DNA of 64,000 nt from an uncultured Oscillospiraceae bacterium (GTDB lineage Bacteria > Bacillota > Clostridia > Oscillospirales > Ruminococcaceae): assembly GCA_904384225.1 (NCBI GenBank), contig CAJFJV010000001.1, positions 62,001 to 126,000 of the forward strand, read 5' to 3'. How positions within the stretch are numbered: position 1 is the stretch's first letter; each line of letters begins with the position of its first letter. The position numbers and the translations under genes are program-made. The notes below the pieces were generated by a model. The model was not told the origin of the DNA, did not search any database, and worked only from the letters and a program-made list of their open reading frames with translations. Positions 24,488-32,815 of the stretch are shown here, one piece after another.

Positions 24488-26089
24488 TTATAAAATAATA
24501 TGCCCGCCTTTGCTTTGGACGTAGTCCTCATAGTCTGAGAACTTGTCGACAATACCGTCCTTGTTCAATTCAATAATACGGTTCGCAATAGTCTGGATGA
24601 ATTCGTGGTCGTGCGAGGCAAACAGGATATTCCCTTTAAAATCGCATAGCCCGTTGTTGACCGCCGTAATGGATTCGAGGTCCAGATGGTCCGTCGGCCG
24701 GTCGAGCATCAGCACGTTTGAACCGAACAGCATCATGCGGGAAAACATGCAGCGTACTTTCTCCCCGCCGGAAAGGACGTTGACCGGCTTGTACACATCG
24801 TCACCCGAAAACAGCATCCTGCCCAAAAACCCGCGCAAATATGTCTCTGTCTCGTCTGTGGAATACTGGCGGAGCCATTCGATAATCGTCTGCGTGTTCC
24901 CCTCAAAATAAGCGGAATTGTCGTTGGGGAAATAGCTCTGCGAAGTGGAGACGCCCCACTTATAGCTGCCCTCATCCGGTTCCATCTCGCCCGCCAAAAT
25001 TTTAAAAAGCGTCGTCGCCGCCAGCGCATTTTCTCCGACAAAGGCGATTTTATCGCCTTTCCGGACAATAAACGAAACCTTGTTTAAGACCTTCTCGCCG
25101 TCAATGGTCTTGGAAAGCCCGTCCACTGTCAGGATATCCTTTCCCGCCTCACGGTCCATGGTAAACCCGATATACGGGTACCGCCGCGAGGAAGCGGGCA
25201 TCTCCTCTGCGGAGAGCTTTTCCAAAAGCTTTCTGCGGGACGTCGCCTGTTTTGATTTTGACTTGTTCGCGGAAAAGCGTTCAATAAAGCTTTGCAGCTC
25301 CTTGATTTTCTCCTCGTTTTTCTTGTTTTGAAGCTTCTGCATACGCTGCATAAGCTGGCTTGACTGATACCAGAAATCATAATTCCCGACATACATTTTG
25401 ATTTTCGTATAATCGATGTCCACCGTGTGTGTGCATACCGTGTTCAAAAAGTGGCGGTCATGCGAAACCACAATGACGGTTCCGGGATAATCGAGTATAA
25501 AATCCTCAAGCCACGCGATCGCAGCAAGGTCAAGCTGGTTGGTCGGCTCGTCCAGCAAAATAATATCCGGATTGCCGAACAGCGCCTGCGCCAAAAGCAC
25601 TTTGACTTTCTCATTCCCAGAGAGGGTGTCCATCTGCGCAAAAAGCAGCTCTTCCGGAAGGCCCAAGCCCTGTATGAGCTTCGACGCGTCGGACTCCGCT
25701 TCCCAGCCGTTGAGTTCCGCAAACTCGGCCTCAAGCTCGCCCGCCAAAACGCCGTCCTCCTCCGTAAAATCCTCTTTTGCGTAGAGCGCCTCTTTTTGCT
25801 GCATGATGCTGTAAAGGCGGCTGTTTCCCATAATCACCGTATCCAATACGGAATAACTGTCAAATGCATAGTGATCCTGTTTTAGGACGGAAAGGCGGAC
25901 CTCCGGCGGAATGATCACTTCACCGGTTGACGGCTCCAGCTCCCCGCAGAGAATACGCAGGAACGTGGACTTTCCTGCGCCGTTTGCGCCGATAATGCCG
26001 TAACAGTTGCCGGGAAGAAATTTTAAATTGACGCCCGAAAAAAGGTTCGATCCGTCAAAGCTTAAGCTTACGTCTGATACCGTTATCAT
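24488..26089 (-). CDS. ABC-F family ATPase, YkpA/YbiT-like, with degenerate second site
   Basis: A 533-residue soluble protein with two ABC domains. NBD1 (about 1-245) is intact: GANGAGKST, the signature LSGNEKVK, LDEPTNQLD and SHDRHF. A charged linker (KNEEKIKELQSFIERFSANKSKSKQ) follows. NBD2 (about 315-533) has GENALAATT in place of a Walker A lysine motif, LSGGEKVR, then LDRPTDHLDLES where the catalytic glutamate would be, and SHDHEF. ABC-F proteins act on the ribosomal E/P site in translation or antibiotic resistance. YkpA-like relatives are known to vary at NBD2. The start at 26089 is preferred because GGAGG precedes it. Confidence 0.88.
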   Translation of the reverse strand: MITVSDVSLSFDGSNLFSGVNLKFLPGNCYGIIGANGAGKSTFLRILCGELEPSTGEVIIPPEVRLSVLKQDHYAFDSYSVLDTVIMGNSRLYSIMQQKEALYAKEDFTEEDGVLAGELEAEFAELNGWEAESDASKLIQGLGLPEELLFAQMDTLSGNEKVKVLLAQALFGNPDIILLDEPTNQLDLAAIAWLEDFILDYPGTVIVVSHDRHFLNTVCTHTVDIDYTKIKMYVGNYDFWYQSSQLMQRMQKLQNKKNEEKIKELQSFIERFSANKSKSKQATSRRKLLEKLSAEEMPASSRRYPYIGFTMDREAGKDILTVDGLSKTIDGEKVLNKVSFIVRKGDKIAFVGENALAATTLFKILAGEMEPDEGSYKWGVSTSQSYFPNDNSAYFEGNTQTIIEWLRQYSTDETETYLRGFLGRMLFSGDDVYKPVNVLSGGEKVRCMFSRMMLFGSNVLMLDRPTDHLDLESITAVNNGLCDFKGNILFASHDHEFIQTIANRIIELNKDGIVDKFSDYEDYVQSKGGHIIL

Positions 26090-26155
26090 GTGATGTGCAA
26101 TCCTCCAACACTTTGTATTAGAGCCTGTCAGACGGACAAACTCTACCAGTATTCT

Positions 26156-26184
26156 ATTATAAAGGAATACCATGATGCACACAA
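26156..26184 (-). promoter_or_regulatory. Promoter of the ABC-F gene
   Basis: Minus strand: TTGTGT, 17 bases, TATAAT. The leader of about 60 bases contains a possible short GTC/GAC hairpin. Confidence 0.55.
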
Positions 26185-26216
26185 GCGGCACTCTGCATGA
26201 TTTTCCATAAATTTCG

Positions 26217-26245
26217 TTGCAAAATTTCTATATATCTGCTATCAT
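26217..26245 (+). promoter_or_regulatory. Promoter of rlmA
   Basis: TTGCAA, 17 bases, TATCAT, about 35 bases before the TTG start. It is divergent from the ABC-F promoter. Confidence 0.6.
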
Positions 26246-26280
26246 AAAAAGAAAAGTCCCAATAAAAAGGAGCGCTTGTT

Positions 26281-27117
26281 TTGTTTTTTTGCTGTCCGGT
26301 GTGCGGAAGGAAACTGGAAGAGTCTGCGGGAAGCCTCCGCTGCAAAAAAGGCCATTGCTTCGACCGCGCACGAAGCGGATATGTCAATCTGCTGCTTGCA
26401 AACCGGATGCACGCCAAGCTTCCGGGTGACAACCGGGAAATGGTTGCGGCCCGCAGCCGTTTTTTAGAAGGGGGCTACTACGCGCCGCTTCAAAATGCGC
26501 TCTGCGAGCAGGTCCTTGCCTTTCTTCCGCAGGTACAGGCCCCCGTTTTGCTGGATTCCGGCTGCGGCGAAGGATATTATACGGCGGCTGTGGCCCATGC
26601 GGTGCATCAGGCTGCGCCCGGCGCATCCGTCCTTGGCGCCGACATTTCAAAGGCCGCGCTGTCCGCCGCGGCAAAACGGACAAAAGAGGCCGCGTTCGCT
26701 GTAGCAAGCGCCTTCGCCCTTCCTGTCCCGGATGACAGCGTAGATATCCTGACGTCGGTTTTTTCTCCATTCTGCCAGTCGGAATTCCGCCGTGTTTTAA
26801 AGGCGGGCGGGGTTTTCCTTGAGGTAATCCCTTCCGCCCGCCATCTATTCGGGCTGAAGGCTGCGCTATATGACCGGCCTTATGAAAACAAGGTAAAACC
26901 TTATGCGATTGCGGGCTTTGCTTTTTTAAACAAGCGGGAGGTTTCCGGCGAAATAACGCTTACCGATCCGGCGGATATTGCGGCACTTTTCCAAATGACG
27001 CCGTACGCTTACCGTACGCCGGCCGAGGCTGTGAAACGGCTTTCGGCCCTGCCGTCGCTCCGCACGGAAATCGCGTTTGAGATTTTGGCTTACCGCGCCC
27101 TGCCTAAAGCCGATTAA
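26281..27117 (+). CDS. rlmA: 23S rRNA (guanine-N1)-methyltransferase, RlmA-like
   Basis: A 278-residue SAM-dependent methyltransferase. An N-terminal zinc-ribbon (CPVCGRKL and CKKGHCFD, about 5-29) recognises the rRNA hairpin, followed by GYVNLLL and GDNREMVAARSRFLEGGYY, both characteristic of RlmA. The SAM site is LLDSGCGEGYYTAAV (about 90-104) with GADISKAAL. RlmA methylates G745 or G748 of 23S rRNA near the exit tunnel; the latter (RlmA-II) affects sensitivity to macrolides such as tylosin. Which of the two bases is modified cannot be told here. TTG start with GGAG eight bases upstream. Confidence 0.9.
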   Translation: MFFCCPVCGRKLEESAGSLRCKKGHCFDRARSGYVNLLLANRMHAKLPGDNREMVAARSRFLEGGYYAPLQNALCEQVLAFLPQVQAPVLLDSGCGEGYYTAAVAHAVHQAAPGASVLGADISKAALSAAAKRTKEAAFAVASAFALPVPDDSVDILTSVFSPFCQSEFRRVLKAGGVFLEVIPSARHLFGLKAALYDRPYENKVKPYAIAGFAFLNKREVSGEITLTDPADIAALFQMTPYAYRTPAEAVKRLSALPSLRTEIAFEILAYRALPKAD

Positions 27118-27168
27118 GCAAAAGAGGGCGTTTTCATTCATAACAACAAAAAGAAAAGGGGATTTACC

Positions 27169-27441
27169 ATGGTAGAAGTAAAGGTTTGCGTAGGAAGCTC
27201 GTGCCACATCCGCGGCTCCTATCCGGTTGTACAGACATTCCAGCGTCTGATCCAGCAAAACGGGCTGGAAGACGTCGTGCATCTGCGCGCATCGTTTTGC
27301 CTGGGCTGCTGCGTAAACGGGATTGCAACCGTTGTCAACGACAAACCGGTCAACAACGTCGGCATTTTAAACGCAGAGCAGATATTCAACGAGGAAATTT
27401 TGCCGCTTGCGCTGGCGGAAAAAAGCGCCGCGGCGGAATAA
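27169..27441 (+). CDS. Thioredoxin-like [2Fe-2S] ferredoxin
   Basis: A 90-residue protein beginning VEVKVCVGSSCHIRGS, followed about 40 residues later by CLGCCVNG. The four-cysteine pattern C-x4-C ... C-x3-C is that of the NuoE/HydC-like thioredoxin-fold [2Fe-2S] domain, which carries single electrons to or from hydrogenases and NADH dehydrogenases. It lies 23 bases before the sensory hydrogenase gene, so it probably supplies or takes electrons from that protein. It lacks the N-terminal helical part of full NuoE subunits. Confidence 0.85.
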   Translation: MVEVKVCVGSSCHIRGSYPVVQTFQRLIQQNGLEDVVHLRASFCLGCCVNGIATVVNDKPVNNVGILNAEQIFNEEILPLALAEKSAAAE

Positions 27442-27464
27442 ACCCGTTTTAAAGGAGGACAACA

Positions 27465-29159
27465 ATGAACAACATCATCAAGCTGAACGCACAAAACTGT
27501 CAGAACTGTTTTAAATGCATCCGGGAATGTCCCCTTAAAGCGATTGAATTCAAAGACGGGAAAACGCGGATTATTGAGGATGAATGCGTCCTTTGCGGCA
27601 CATGTATGGAAACATGCCCGCGCAGCGCGAAATACGTCCGGCATAACCGCCCCGCTGTTGAAGCGCTGATTGCAAGCGGGAAACCGGTCTGCGTCAGCCT
27701 CGCCCCCTCTTATACCGGGTTCTTCGGGACCAACCGCTTTGCCAAAATGAGCGCGGCTTTAAAAAAGCTCGGCTTTTCCGTTGTGGAGGAGACGGCAATC
27801 GGCGCCGCAGAGGTCTCAAAGGAGTATGCCCGCCTGATGAAAGAGGGACAGATGAAAAACGTCATCGCCACCGCATGTTCCTCCGTCGTGATGCTGATTG
27901 AGCGCCATTTTCCCGAACTGATCGGCCAGCTCGCGCCCGTATCTTCCCCGATGATGGCGCATGCCAGGATGATGCGCGAAACATACGGCGATATCCACGT
28001 CGTATTCATCGGCCCCTGCCTTTCCAAAATGTTTGAGGCGGACGACCCGCTCGCCGGCGGTATGGTCGACGAGGTGCTGAATTTCCGGGATATTGATAAG
28101 TGGTTTGCGGAAAAGGGAATTTCGCTGGACGAGGACGATGAAGAGGTGCACGGCGTGCGCGAGCCGCTGATGCGCCAGTATCCGAAAATGGAGGGTATCA
28201 TCCAGACCATCCCGGACTTTTCGGGCTATACGCCGGTTGCAGTCGACGGGATCGACCGCTGCATTGAATTTTTCACTTCGCTGAAACAGGATCAGATCGA
28301 TCACATTTTCGTCGAGGCCAATATCTGCGCAGGCGGATGCATCGGCGGCCCGCTGATGCGGATGCAGCGCAAAAGCCTCATCCGTTCCACCACGCTGCTT
28401 ACCGCAGACGCCATCGAAGAGGACCGTACGCCCGCGAAATCGGCCGATACCAAAACACAGCACCCGCGTGTGTTCGCCGACCGCAGCATTGCAATGAAAA
28501 TGCCGTCCGAGGAGGAAATCCGCCAGATCCTAGCGGCCATCGGCAAAACTTCGCCGGAACAGGAGCTAAACTGCGGAAGCTGCGGATATCCAACCTGCCG
28601 GGACAAAGCCATTGCCGTGTACAACGGGAAGGCGGATATCACGATGTGCCTGCCGTTTTTGCGGGAGAAAGCGGAAAACAAGTCTTCTATGATCATATCC
28701 AATTCGCCAAATGCCATTGTGGCTTTCGATGCGGATATGAACGTCTTAGAATTAAACCCGCGCGCGGAATACCTGTTCGGTGTGGACAAAAACACCATTA
28801 TCGGCGAAATGATCCCCGCCTTATACGGCGAGACTGCGTTTGACGAAGCGCGGGAAAGCGGCAAAACCGTTATGAAGAAATGCACGGGTGCCACAGACCA
28901 GATCATTTTGGAGCTCTCTATGGTTTACCTGCCCCAAAACGATATGTTCATCGCATTCGCGAAAGATATTTCAGCGGTAGAGGCGGATAAGGCGCAGCTT
29001 GCCGCACTGCGGATGTCAACGGTCGACGTCGCGCAAAAAGTCATCGACAAGCAGATGCGCGTCGCGCAGGAGATTGCAAGCCTTTTGGGCGAGACGACGG
29101 CGGAGACAAAAGTTGCGCTTACAAAGCTCAAAAGCTCTATTCAGGATATTTCCAAATAA
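27465..29159 (+). CDS. PAS-domain [FeFe]-hydrogenase-like sensor (HydS type)
   Basis: A 564-residue cytosolic protein. Residues 8-60 carry two [4Fe-4S] ferredoxin motifs (CQNCFKCIRECP and CVLCGTCMETCP). Residues 70-340 are an H-cluster domain with the three cysteine loops in variant form: TACSSVV, GPCLSKMFE and ANICAGGCIGGP. Residues 365-420 hold a further Fe-S motif (CGSCGYPTC ... MCLPF). A PAS domain follows (about 425-510, SPNAIVAFDADMNVLELNPRAE), ending in a helical tail. The order matches group C (HydS) hydrogenases, thought to sense H2 or redox state rather than produce H2. The neighbours, a [2Fe-2S] protein and a PP2C-like phosphatase, fit signal output by dephosphorylation. Confidence 0.87.
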   Translation: MNNIIKLNAQNCQNCFKCIRECPLKAIEFKDGKTRIIEDECVLCGTCMETCPRSAKYVRHNRPAVEALIASGKPVCVSLAPSYTGFFGTNRFAKMSAALKKLGFSVVEETAIGAAEVSKEYARLMKEGQMKNVIATACSSVVMLIERHFPELIGQLAPVSSPMMAHARMMRETYGDIHVVFIGPCLSKMFEADDPLAGGMVDEVLNFRDIDKWFAEKGISLDEDDEEVHGVREPLMRQYPKMEGIIQTIPDFSGYTPVAVDGIDRCIEFFTSLKQDQIDHIFVEANICAGGCIGGPLMRMQRKSLIRSTTLLTADAIEEDRTPAKSADTKTQHPRVFADRSIAMKMPSEEEIRQILAAIGKTSPEQELNCGSCGYPTCRDKAIAVYNGKADITMCLPFLREKAENKSSMIISNSPNAIVAFDADMNVLELNPRAEYLFGVDKNTIIGEMIPALYGETAFDEARESGKTVMKKCTGATDQIILELSMVYLPQNDMFIAFAKDISAVEADKAQLAALRMSTVDVAQKVIDKQMRVAQEIASLLGETTAETKVALTKLKSSIQDISK

Positions 29160-29327
29160 AGGGTTTCCCTTTTTCCGGGCAGTGTTTCCCGCTGCCCCCA
29201 AAAGCCCGCCTCCCTTCGGGCGGGAGTACCTGTTTTCCGGCGGTTTCCCGGTTTTTTGGCAAAACGGCCGTGCAAGCCGGCGGAACAGCCCAAAAATAAC
29301 AGCCGCTGCGGCAGAACGGATGAAAAT

Positions 29328-30497
29328 ATGAAACTGTTTATCGATGCGGTGTGGGAGAGCCTTTATCACTACGGCGAGGAGCTTTGCGGCGACAAGGTCG
29401 AGATTGTAAGAAACGACGATTTCTTTCTGATGGTTTTGGCGGACGGTCTCGGCAGCGGCGTAAAAGCCAACATTCTCTCCACGCTTACCAGTAAAATTAT
29501 CGCCACAATGATGGCGCAGGGCTCCTCTTTGGAAGAGGCAGTCGAAACCATTGCCAGCACACTGCCCGTATGTCAGGACAGAGGCATCGCCTATTCCACC
29601 TTTACCATTGTCAAGGTGGAGCGTACCGGCGCGGTATATCTTGCGGAATTTGACAACCCGCTCACCGTATGGATGCACGACGGCGCAGTCTGCGAACTCA
29701 AACGGGAGGAACTCCTGCTCGGCGGGAAGCAGATCTTCACCAGCCGTTTTCAGGCATCCCCCGGCGATATGCTCGTCTCTTTTTCCGACGGCGTGGTTCA
29801 CGCCGGCGTCGGGCGGCTGCTCGACCTCGGCTGGCAGTATCAAAATATTGTAAACTATATCGTGGAACACTATACCGACGACATTTCCCCGCGTGAAATG
29901 GTGAAAAAGCTTTTGGGCAGTGTCAACACCCTGTATATGGACAAACCGGGCGACGATTCCACGGTGTGCGCAATGCGCATCAAAAACGCCACGCCGCTCA
30001 CCGTCATGGTCGGCCCGCCCTCAAACGGTGAAATGGACCGCGTTGTGGTTGACAAGCTGATGCACAACGGCGGCTTAAAGGTCGTCTGCGGCGGCACCAC
30101 CTCACAAATCGTATCCCGGATTACCGGACGGGAGCTTGAGGTCATGATCGATTACGAAAACCCGGCTGTTCCGCCCACAGCGCATATCCCGGGGATTGAT
30201 CTGGTGACAGAGGGCGTTTTGACGCTTGGCAAATGCGTAGAGTACATGAAGCAGTATACTGACGGGGACAAACACAGCTTAGACTTTGTTTTAAACAAAA
30301 AAGACGGTGCTTCCAAGCTGTGCAAAATGCTCTTGGAGGAGTGTACGGAGGTACAGTTCCTTGTCGGTCAGGCTTTGAATCCCGCGCACCAGAATCCCGG
30401 TATGCCGCTTTCTCTCGGCTTAAAATTAAACCTGATCAAAGAGCTTTCCCATGAGCTTGAGAAAACAGGCAAAAAGGTTTCAGCCGAATATTTTTAA
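29328..30497 (+). CDS. SpoIIE/PP2C-like serine phosphatase of the hydrogenase-sensor cluster
   Basis: A protein of about 389 residues. The N-terminal 220 residues form a PPM phosphatase domain with the metal-binding motifs VLADGLGSGVKAN, MLVSFSDGV and DDSTVCAMRI. Such phosphatases usually reset anti-sigma or anti-anti-sigma partners. The C-terminal 170 residues (from TVMVGPPSNGEMDRVVVDKL) form an extra domain I do not recognise. The ORF track starts at an upstream TTG; the ATG at 29328 begins where homology-like sequence starts, though its ribosome site (ACGGATG) is weak. The 168-base gap after the hydrogenase holds only an imperfect GC-rich hairpin. No kinase or sigma partner is adjacent. 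Confidence 0.8.
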   Translation: MKLFIDAVWESLYHYGEELCGDKVEIVRNDDFFLMVLADGLGSGVKANILSTLTSKIIATMMAQGSSLEEAVETIASTLPVCQDRGIAYSTFTIVKVERTGAVYLAEFDNPLTVWMHDGAVCELKREELLLGGKQIFTSRFQASPGDMLVSFSDGVVHAGVGRLLDLGWQYQNIVNYIVEHYTDDISPREMVKKLLGSVNTLYMDKPGDDSTVCAMRIKNATPLTVMVGPPSNGEMDRVVVDKLMHNGGLKVVCGGTTSQIVSRITGRELEVMIDYENPAVPPTAHIPGIDLVTEGVLTLGKCVEYMKQYTDGDKHSLDFVLNKKDGASKLCKMLLEECTEVQFLVGQALNPAHQNPGMPLSLGLKLNLIKELSHELEKTGKKVSAEYF

Positions 30498-30527
30498 TTT
30501 CAATCAGGGCTGCGCGCTTTAAATCAC

Positions 30528-30556
30528 TTGGCAAACCGCCGCTCCTGTGCTATACT
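30528..30556 (+). promoter_or_regulatory. Promoter of coaX
   Basis: TTGGCA, 17 bases, TATACT with an extended TG one base before the -10, about 60 bases upstream of the coaX start. Confidence 0.65.
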
Positions 30557-30615
30557 AAACATCCAGAAAAGAAAACGAAGACGCAGGACACCGCAGCAAA
30601 GGAGGAAAATCCAAA

Positions 30616-31398
30616 ATGGTGCTTACAGTTGACGTTGGCAATACCAACATCGTTTTCGGCGGGTTTGAGGGGGACACGCTGCGCTTTACCTCCCGTATCC
30701 GCACGGACAAATATCAAATGCGCGACGAATATGCCGTCAAATTTCTGGAGCTGATCCGTTTTTACGGCTTCCAGCCGTCTGATTTCGACGGTGCGATTAT
30801 CTCAAGCGTCGTGCCGCCGCTCATCCCTGTTTTAAAGTCGGCGATTGCACAGATCCTTCCTGTGCGCGTTTTAGTCGTTTCCCCCGGCATCAAAACCGGG
30901 CTCAACATTAAATTGGACGATCCGGCCATTATGGGTGCCGACCTTGTATGCGGCGCAGTCGGCGCCCTTGTGCGCTATCCCACGCCATGCATCATTGCGG
31001 ACTTGGGTACGGCGACCAAGCTGCTCGTTTTAGGGGAGGACGGCAGCTTTTTAGGCGGCACGATCATGCCGGGCGTCAACATCTCGCTCGACGCGCTTTC
31101 GAAAAATACGGCGCTTCTGCCGCACATTGAATTTGGCAAAGTAGAGCGCGTCATCGGCACCAACACCATTGACTGTATGCTGTCCGGCGTCCTGTTCGGC
31201 ACGGCCAGCATGATCGACGGCATGGTTGACCGCATTGAAGAGGAGCTTGGGCAAAAGGCTTCGGTCGTCATGACAGGCGGCATTGCCAAGAGCATTGCGC
31301 CGTATTGCCGGCGGCAGTACGCCTTTGACGAAAACCTGCTGTTATACGGCTTAATTGAGCTTTACAGGCGCAACACACGCCAAAAGGCGCCGCTGTAA
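30616..31398 (+). CDS. coaX: Type III pantothenate kinase
   Basis: A 260-residue enzyme of the acetate-kinase/Hsp70 superfamily that phosphorylates pantothenate, the first step of coenzyme A synthesis; type III enzymes are not feedback-inhibited by CoA. Motifs are LTVDVGNTNIVFGGF (phosphate binding), GADLVCGAVGA, IIADLGTATKL and GGTIMPGVNISLDAL, ending GGIAKSIAPY. GGAGGAAAA precedes the ATG. The next gene encodes an ECF substrate-binding subunit, which suggests that uptake and phosphorylation of pantothenate are linked. Confidence 0.95.
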   Translation: MVLTVDVGNTNIVFGGFEGDTLRFTSRIRTDKYQMRDEYAVKFLELIRFYGFQPSDFDGAIISSVVPPLIPVLKSAIAQILPVRVLVVSPGIKTGLNIKLDDPAIMGADLVCGAVGALVRYPTPCIIADLGTATKLLVLGEDGSFLGGTIMPGVNISLDALSKNTALLPHIEFGKVERVIGTNTIDCMLSGVLFGTASMIDGMVDRIEEELGQKASVVMTGGIAKSIAPYCRRQYAFDENLLLYGLIELYRRNTRQKAPL

Positions 31399-31503
31399 CC
31401 GTCTTATTCCCGATATACATGGGGGCGACCGGCCCTTGTGCATATAATAAAAAGCATGCGCTGTATCTGCTAAAAGGGCAGAACGGCAGCAAGGAGGATT
31501 TTT

Positions 31504-32124
31504 ATGAAACCACAGGCACAGAAAACATCGGTTCAGAAGCTGACATTCGGCGCAGTACTGACGGCGCTTGTCATCCTTTTGCAGTTTATGGGGACATTTA
31601 TCCGTTTCGGACCGTTTTCCATTTCACTGGTCCTGCTCCCCATCGTCATCGGGGCGGCGACCTGCGGGCCGTATATGGGCGCTTGGCTCGGCTTTGTATT
31701 CGGCCTTGTCGTGCTAATCAGCGGCGATGCATCCGCTTTTTTAGCCGTCAACATCCCCGGCACGATTATAACGGTATTGTTAAAAGGCACGGCATGCGGC
31801 CTGTGCGCAGGACTCATTTACAAGCTGTTCTCCAAGCTTAACCGCTACGTCGGCGTAGCGGCGGCGGCAATCGTCTGCCCGCTTGTCAATACGGGCGTTT
31901 TCCTGCTCGGCTGCTGGCTCTTTTTCTATGATACCGTCGCCGGATGGGCCGTCGGTATGGGGTACGGCGAAAATGTAGCGGCCTATATGTTCCTTGTGCT
32001 GGTCGGCGGGAATTTTGTGGTTGAGCTGCTTATCAACACGCTGTTAAGCCCGGTCATCGTGCGGCTGCTCGGCATCCGGTCGAAAAAGCCCTCGGGGCCT
32101 GCCGCCCCGAATGACGCGGAATAA
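31504..32124 (+). CDS. ECF transporter S component, probably for pantothenate
   Basis: A 206-residue membrane protein with about six helices, starting QKLTFGAVLTALVILLQFMG and containing FGPFSISLVLLPIVIGAATCGPYMGAWLGFVFG. This is the substrate-binding (S) subunit of an energy-coupling-factor vitamin importer, which must pair with the shared EcfA/EcfA'/EcfT module encoded elsewhere. The specificity is inferred from coaX directly upstream (about 105 bases) and from the general resemblance to the pantothenate S family; biotin (BioY) or other vitamins are not excluded. AAGGAGG precedes the ATG. Confidence 0.75.
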   Translation: MKPQAQKTSVQKLTFGAVLTALVILLQFMGTFIRFGPFSISLVLLPIVIGAATCGPYMGAWLGFVFGLVVLISGDASAFLAVNIPGTIITVLLKGTACGLCAGLIYKLFSKLNRYVGVAAAAIVCPLVNTGVFLLGCWLFFYDTVAGWAVGMGYGENVAAYMFLVLVGGNFVVELLINTLLSPVIVRLLGIRSKKPSGPAAPNDAE

Positions 32125-32135
32125 AGCATAAATAC

Positions 32136-32173
32136 AAAAAGCGCATCCTTTTGCTAAAAGGATGCGCTTTTTT
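32136..32173. terminator. Bidirectional terminator between the ECF gene and msrA
   Basis: AAAAAGCGCATCCTTTT and AAAAGGATGCGCTTTTTT flank a three-base loop. The long stem, with A- and T-runs on its two sides, serves both converging transcripts. Confidence 0.88.
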
Positions 32174-32233
32174 GCAGTTTTAGCCCAGCGCAGGCGAACT
32201 TCCACCCCGCCGGCTCCCCATGCCGTTTTGCCT

Positions 32234-32707
32234 TTACCGGACAGCACAGGCCGCTTCTTCCGGATGGCGGGCAAAATAGTGCTGATGCTCCTCCTCCGCA
32301 CGATAGTAAATAGAAAGCGGCTCCACCTGCGTCAGCAGCTTGTTTTGATACTGCGCTTCCACAGCCTCTTTTGCGCAGATGACCGCCTCTCTATCCGCAT
32401 AGTCTACAAACAGCACCTTGCTCTGGTTTTCCCGCAGCACCTTTTCTTCTTCGGTATACCGCCTTGCCGGATTCAGGCGCCGGAAAAATGCGGTGCAGAG
32501 CGTGTGTACCGATACGCGCTCCTCGTCGAAAAAGACGCGGCACACCTCTTCATATCCGGTATTCCCTTTTCCAACTTCATAATATGCTGGAACAAGATCG
32601 GGATTGCCGTTGGCATATCCGACTTCTGTTGCAAGGACGCCTTCCATATGGGAGAAAAAATCCTCCAAGCACCAAAAACACCGGTCAAAAAACAGCAGTT
32701 CTTTCAT
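32234..32707 (-). CDS. Divergent peptide methionine sulfoxide reductase A-like protein
   Basis: A 157-residue protein with the MsrA core: CFWCLEDFFSHMEGV (catalytic cysteine and glutamate), TEVGYANG, NTGYEEVCRVFFDEE and the late AEEEHQHYF. The glycines normally found before CFW are replaced (DRCFW), and the middle GTQYRSA/DPT substrate region is missing, replaced by LNPARRYTEEEKVLRENQSKV. MsrA enzymes reduce methionine-S-sulfoxide; whether this variant still does is open. The ATG at 32707 is preferred to an upstream TTG that would sit too close to AGGAG. It follows metY, a methionine-synthesis gene. Confidence 0.8.
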   Translation of the reverse strand: MKELLFFDRCFWCLEDFFSHMEGVLATEVGYANGNPDLVPAYYEVGKGNTGYEEVCRVFFDEERVSVHTLCTAFFRRLNPARRYTEEEKVLRENQSKVLFVDYADREAVICAKEAVEAQYQNKLLTQVEPLSIYYRAEEEHQHYFARHPEEAACAVR

Positions 32708-32815
32708 TTTCAAATATCTCCTCTTTTTGTATCGGAAGGAGCGCGCCGCCGGCGGCCTCTTCTCTCTTTCTTTAAGCGGGACGTCCCGGTTTGCCTCTGC
32801 GTCCCTTTTTCCCTT

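Noticed and set aside
24277-24552. 91-codon ORF between the ABC-F gene and the C39-like remnant
   Set aside because: It runs through the ABC-F terminator hairpin and the end of the ABC-F gene in another frame; only the AT-rich part may contain further peptidase remnants.
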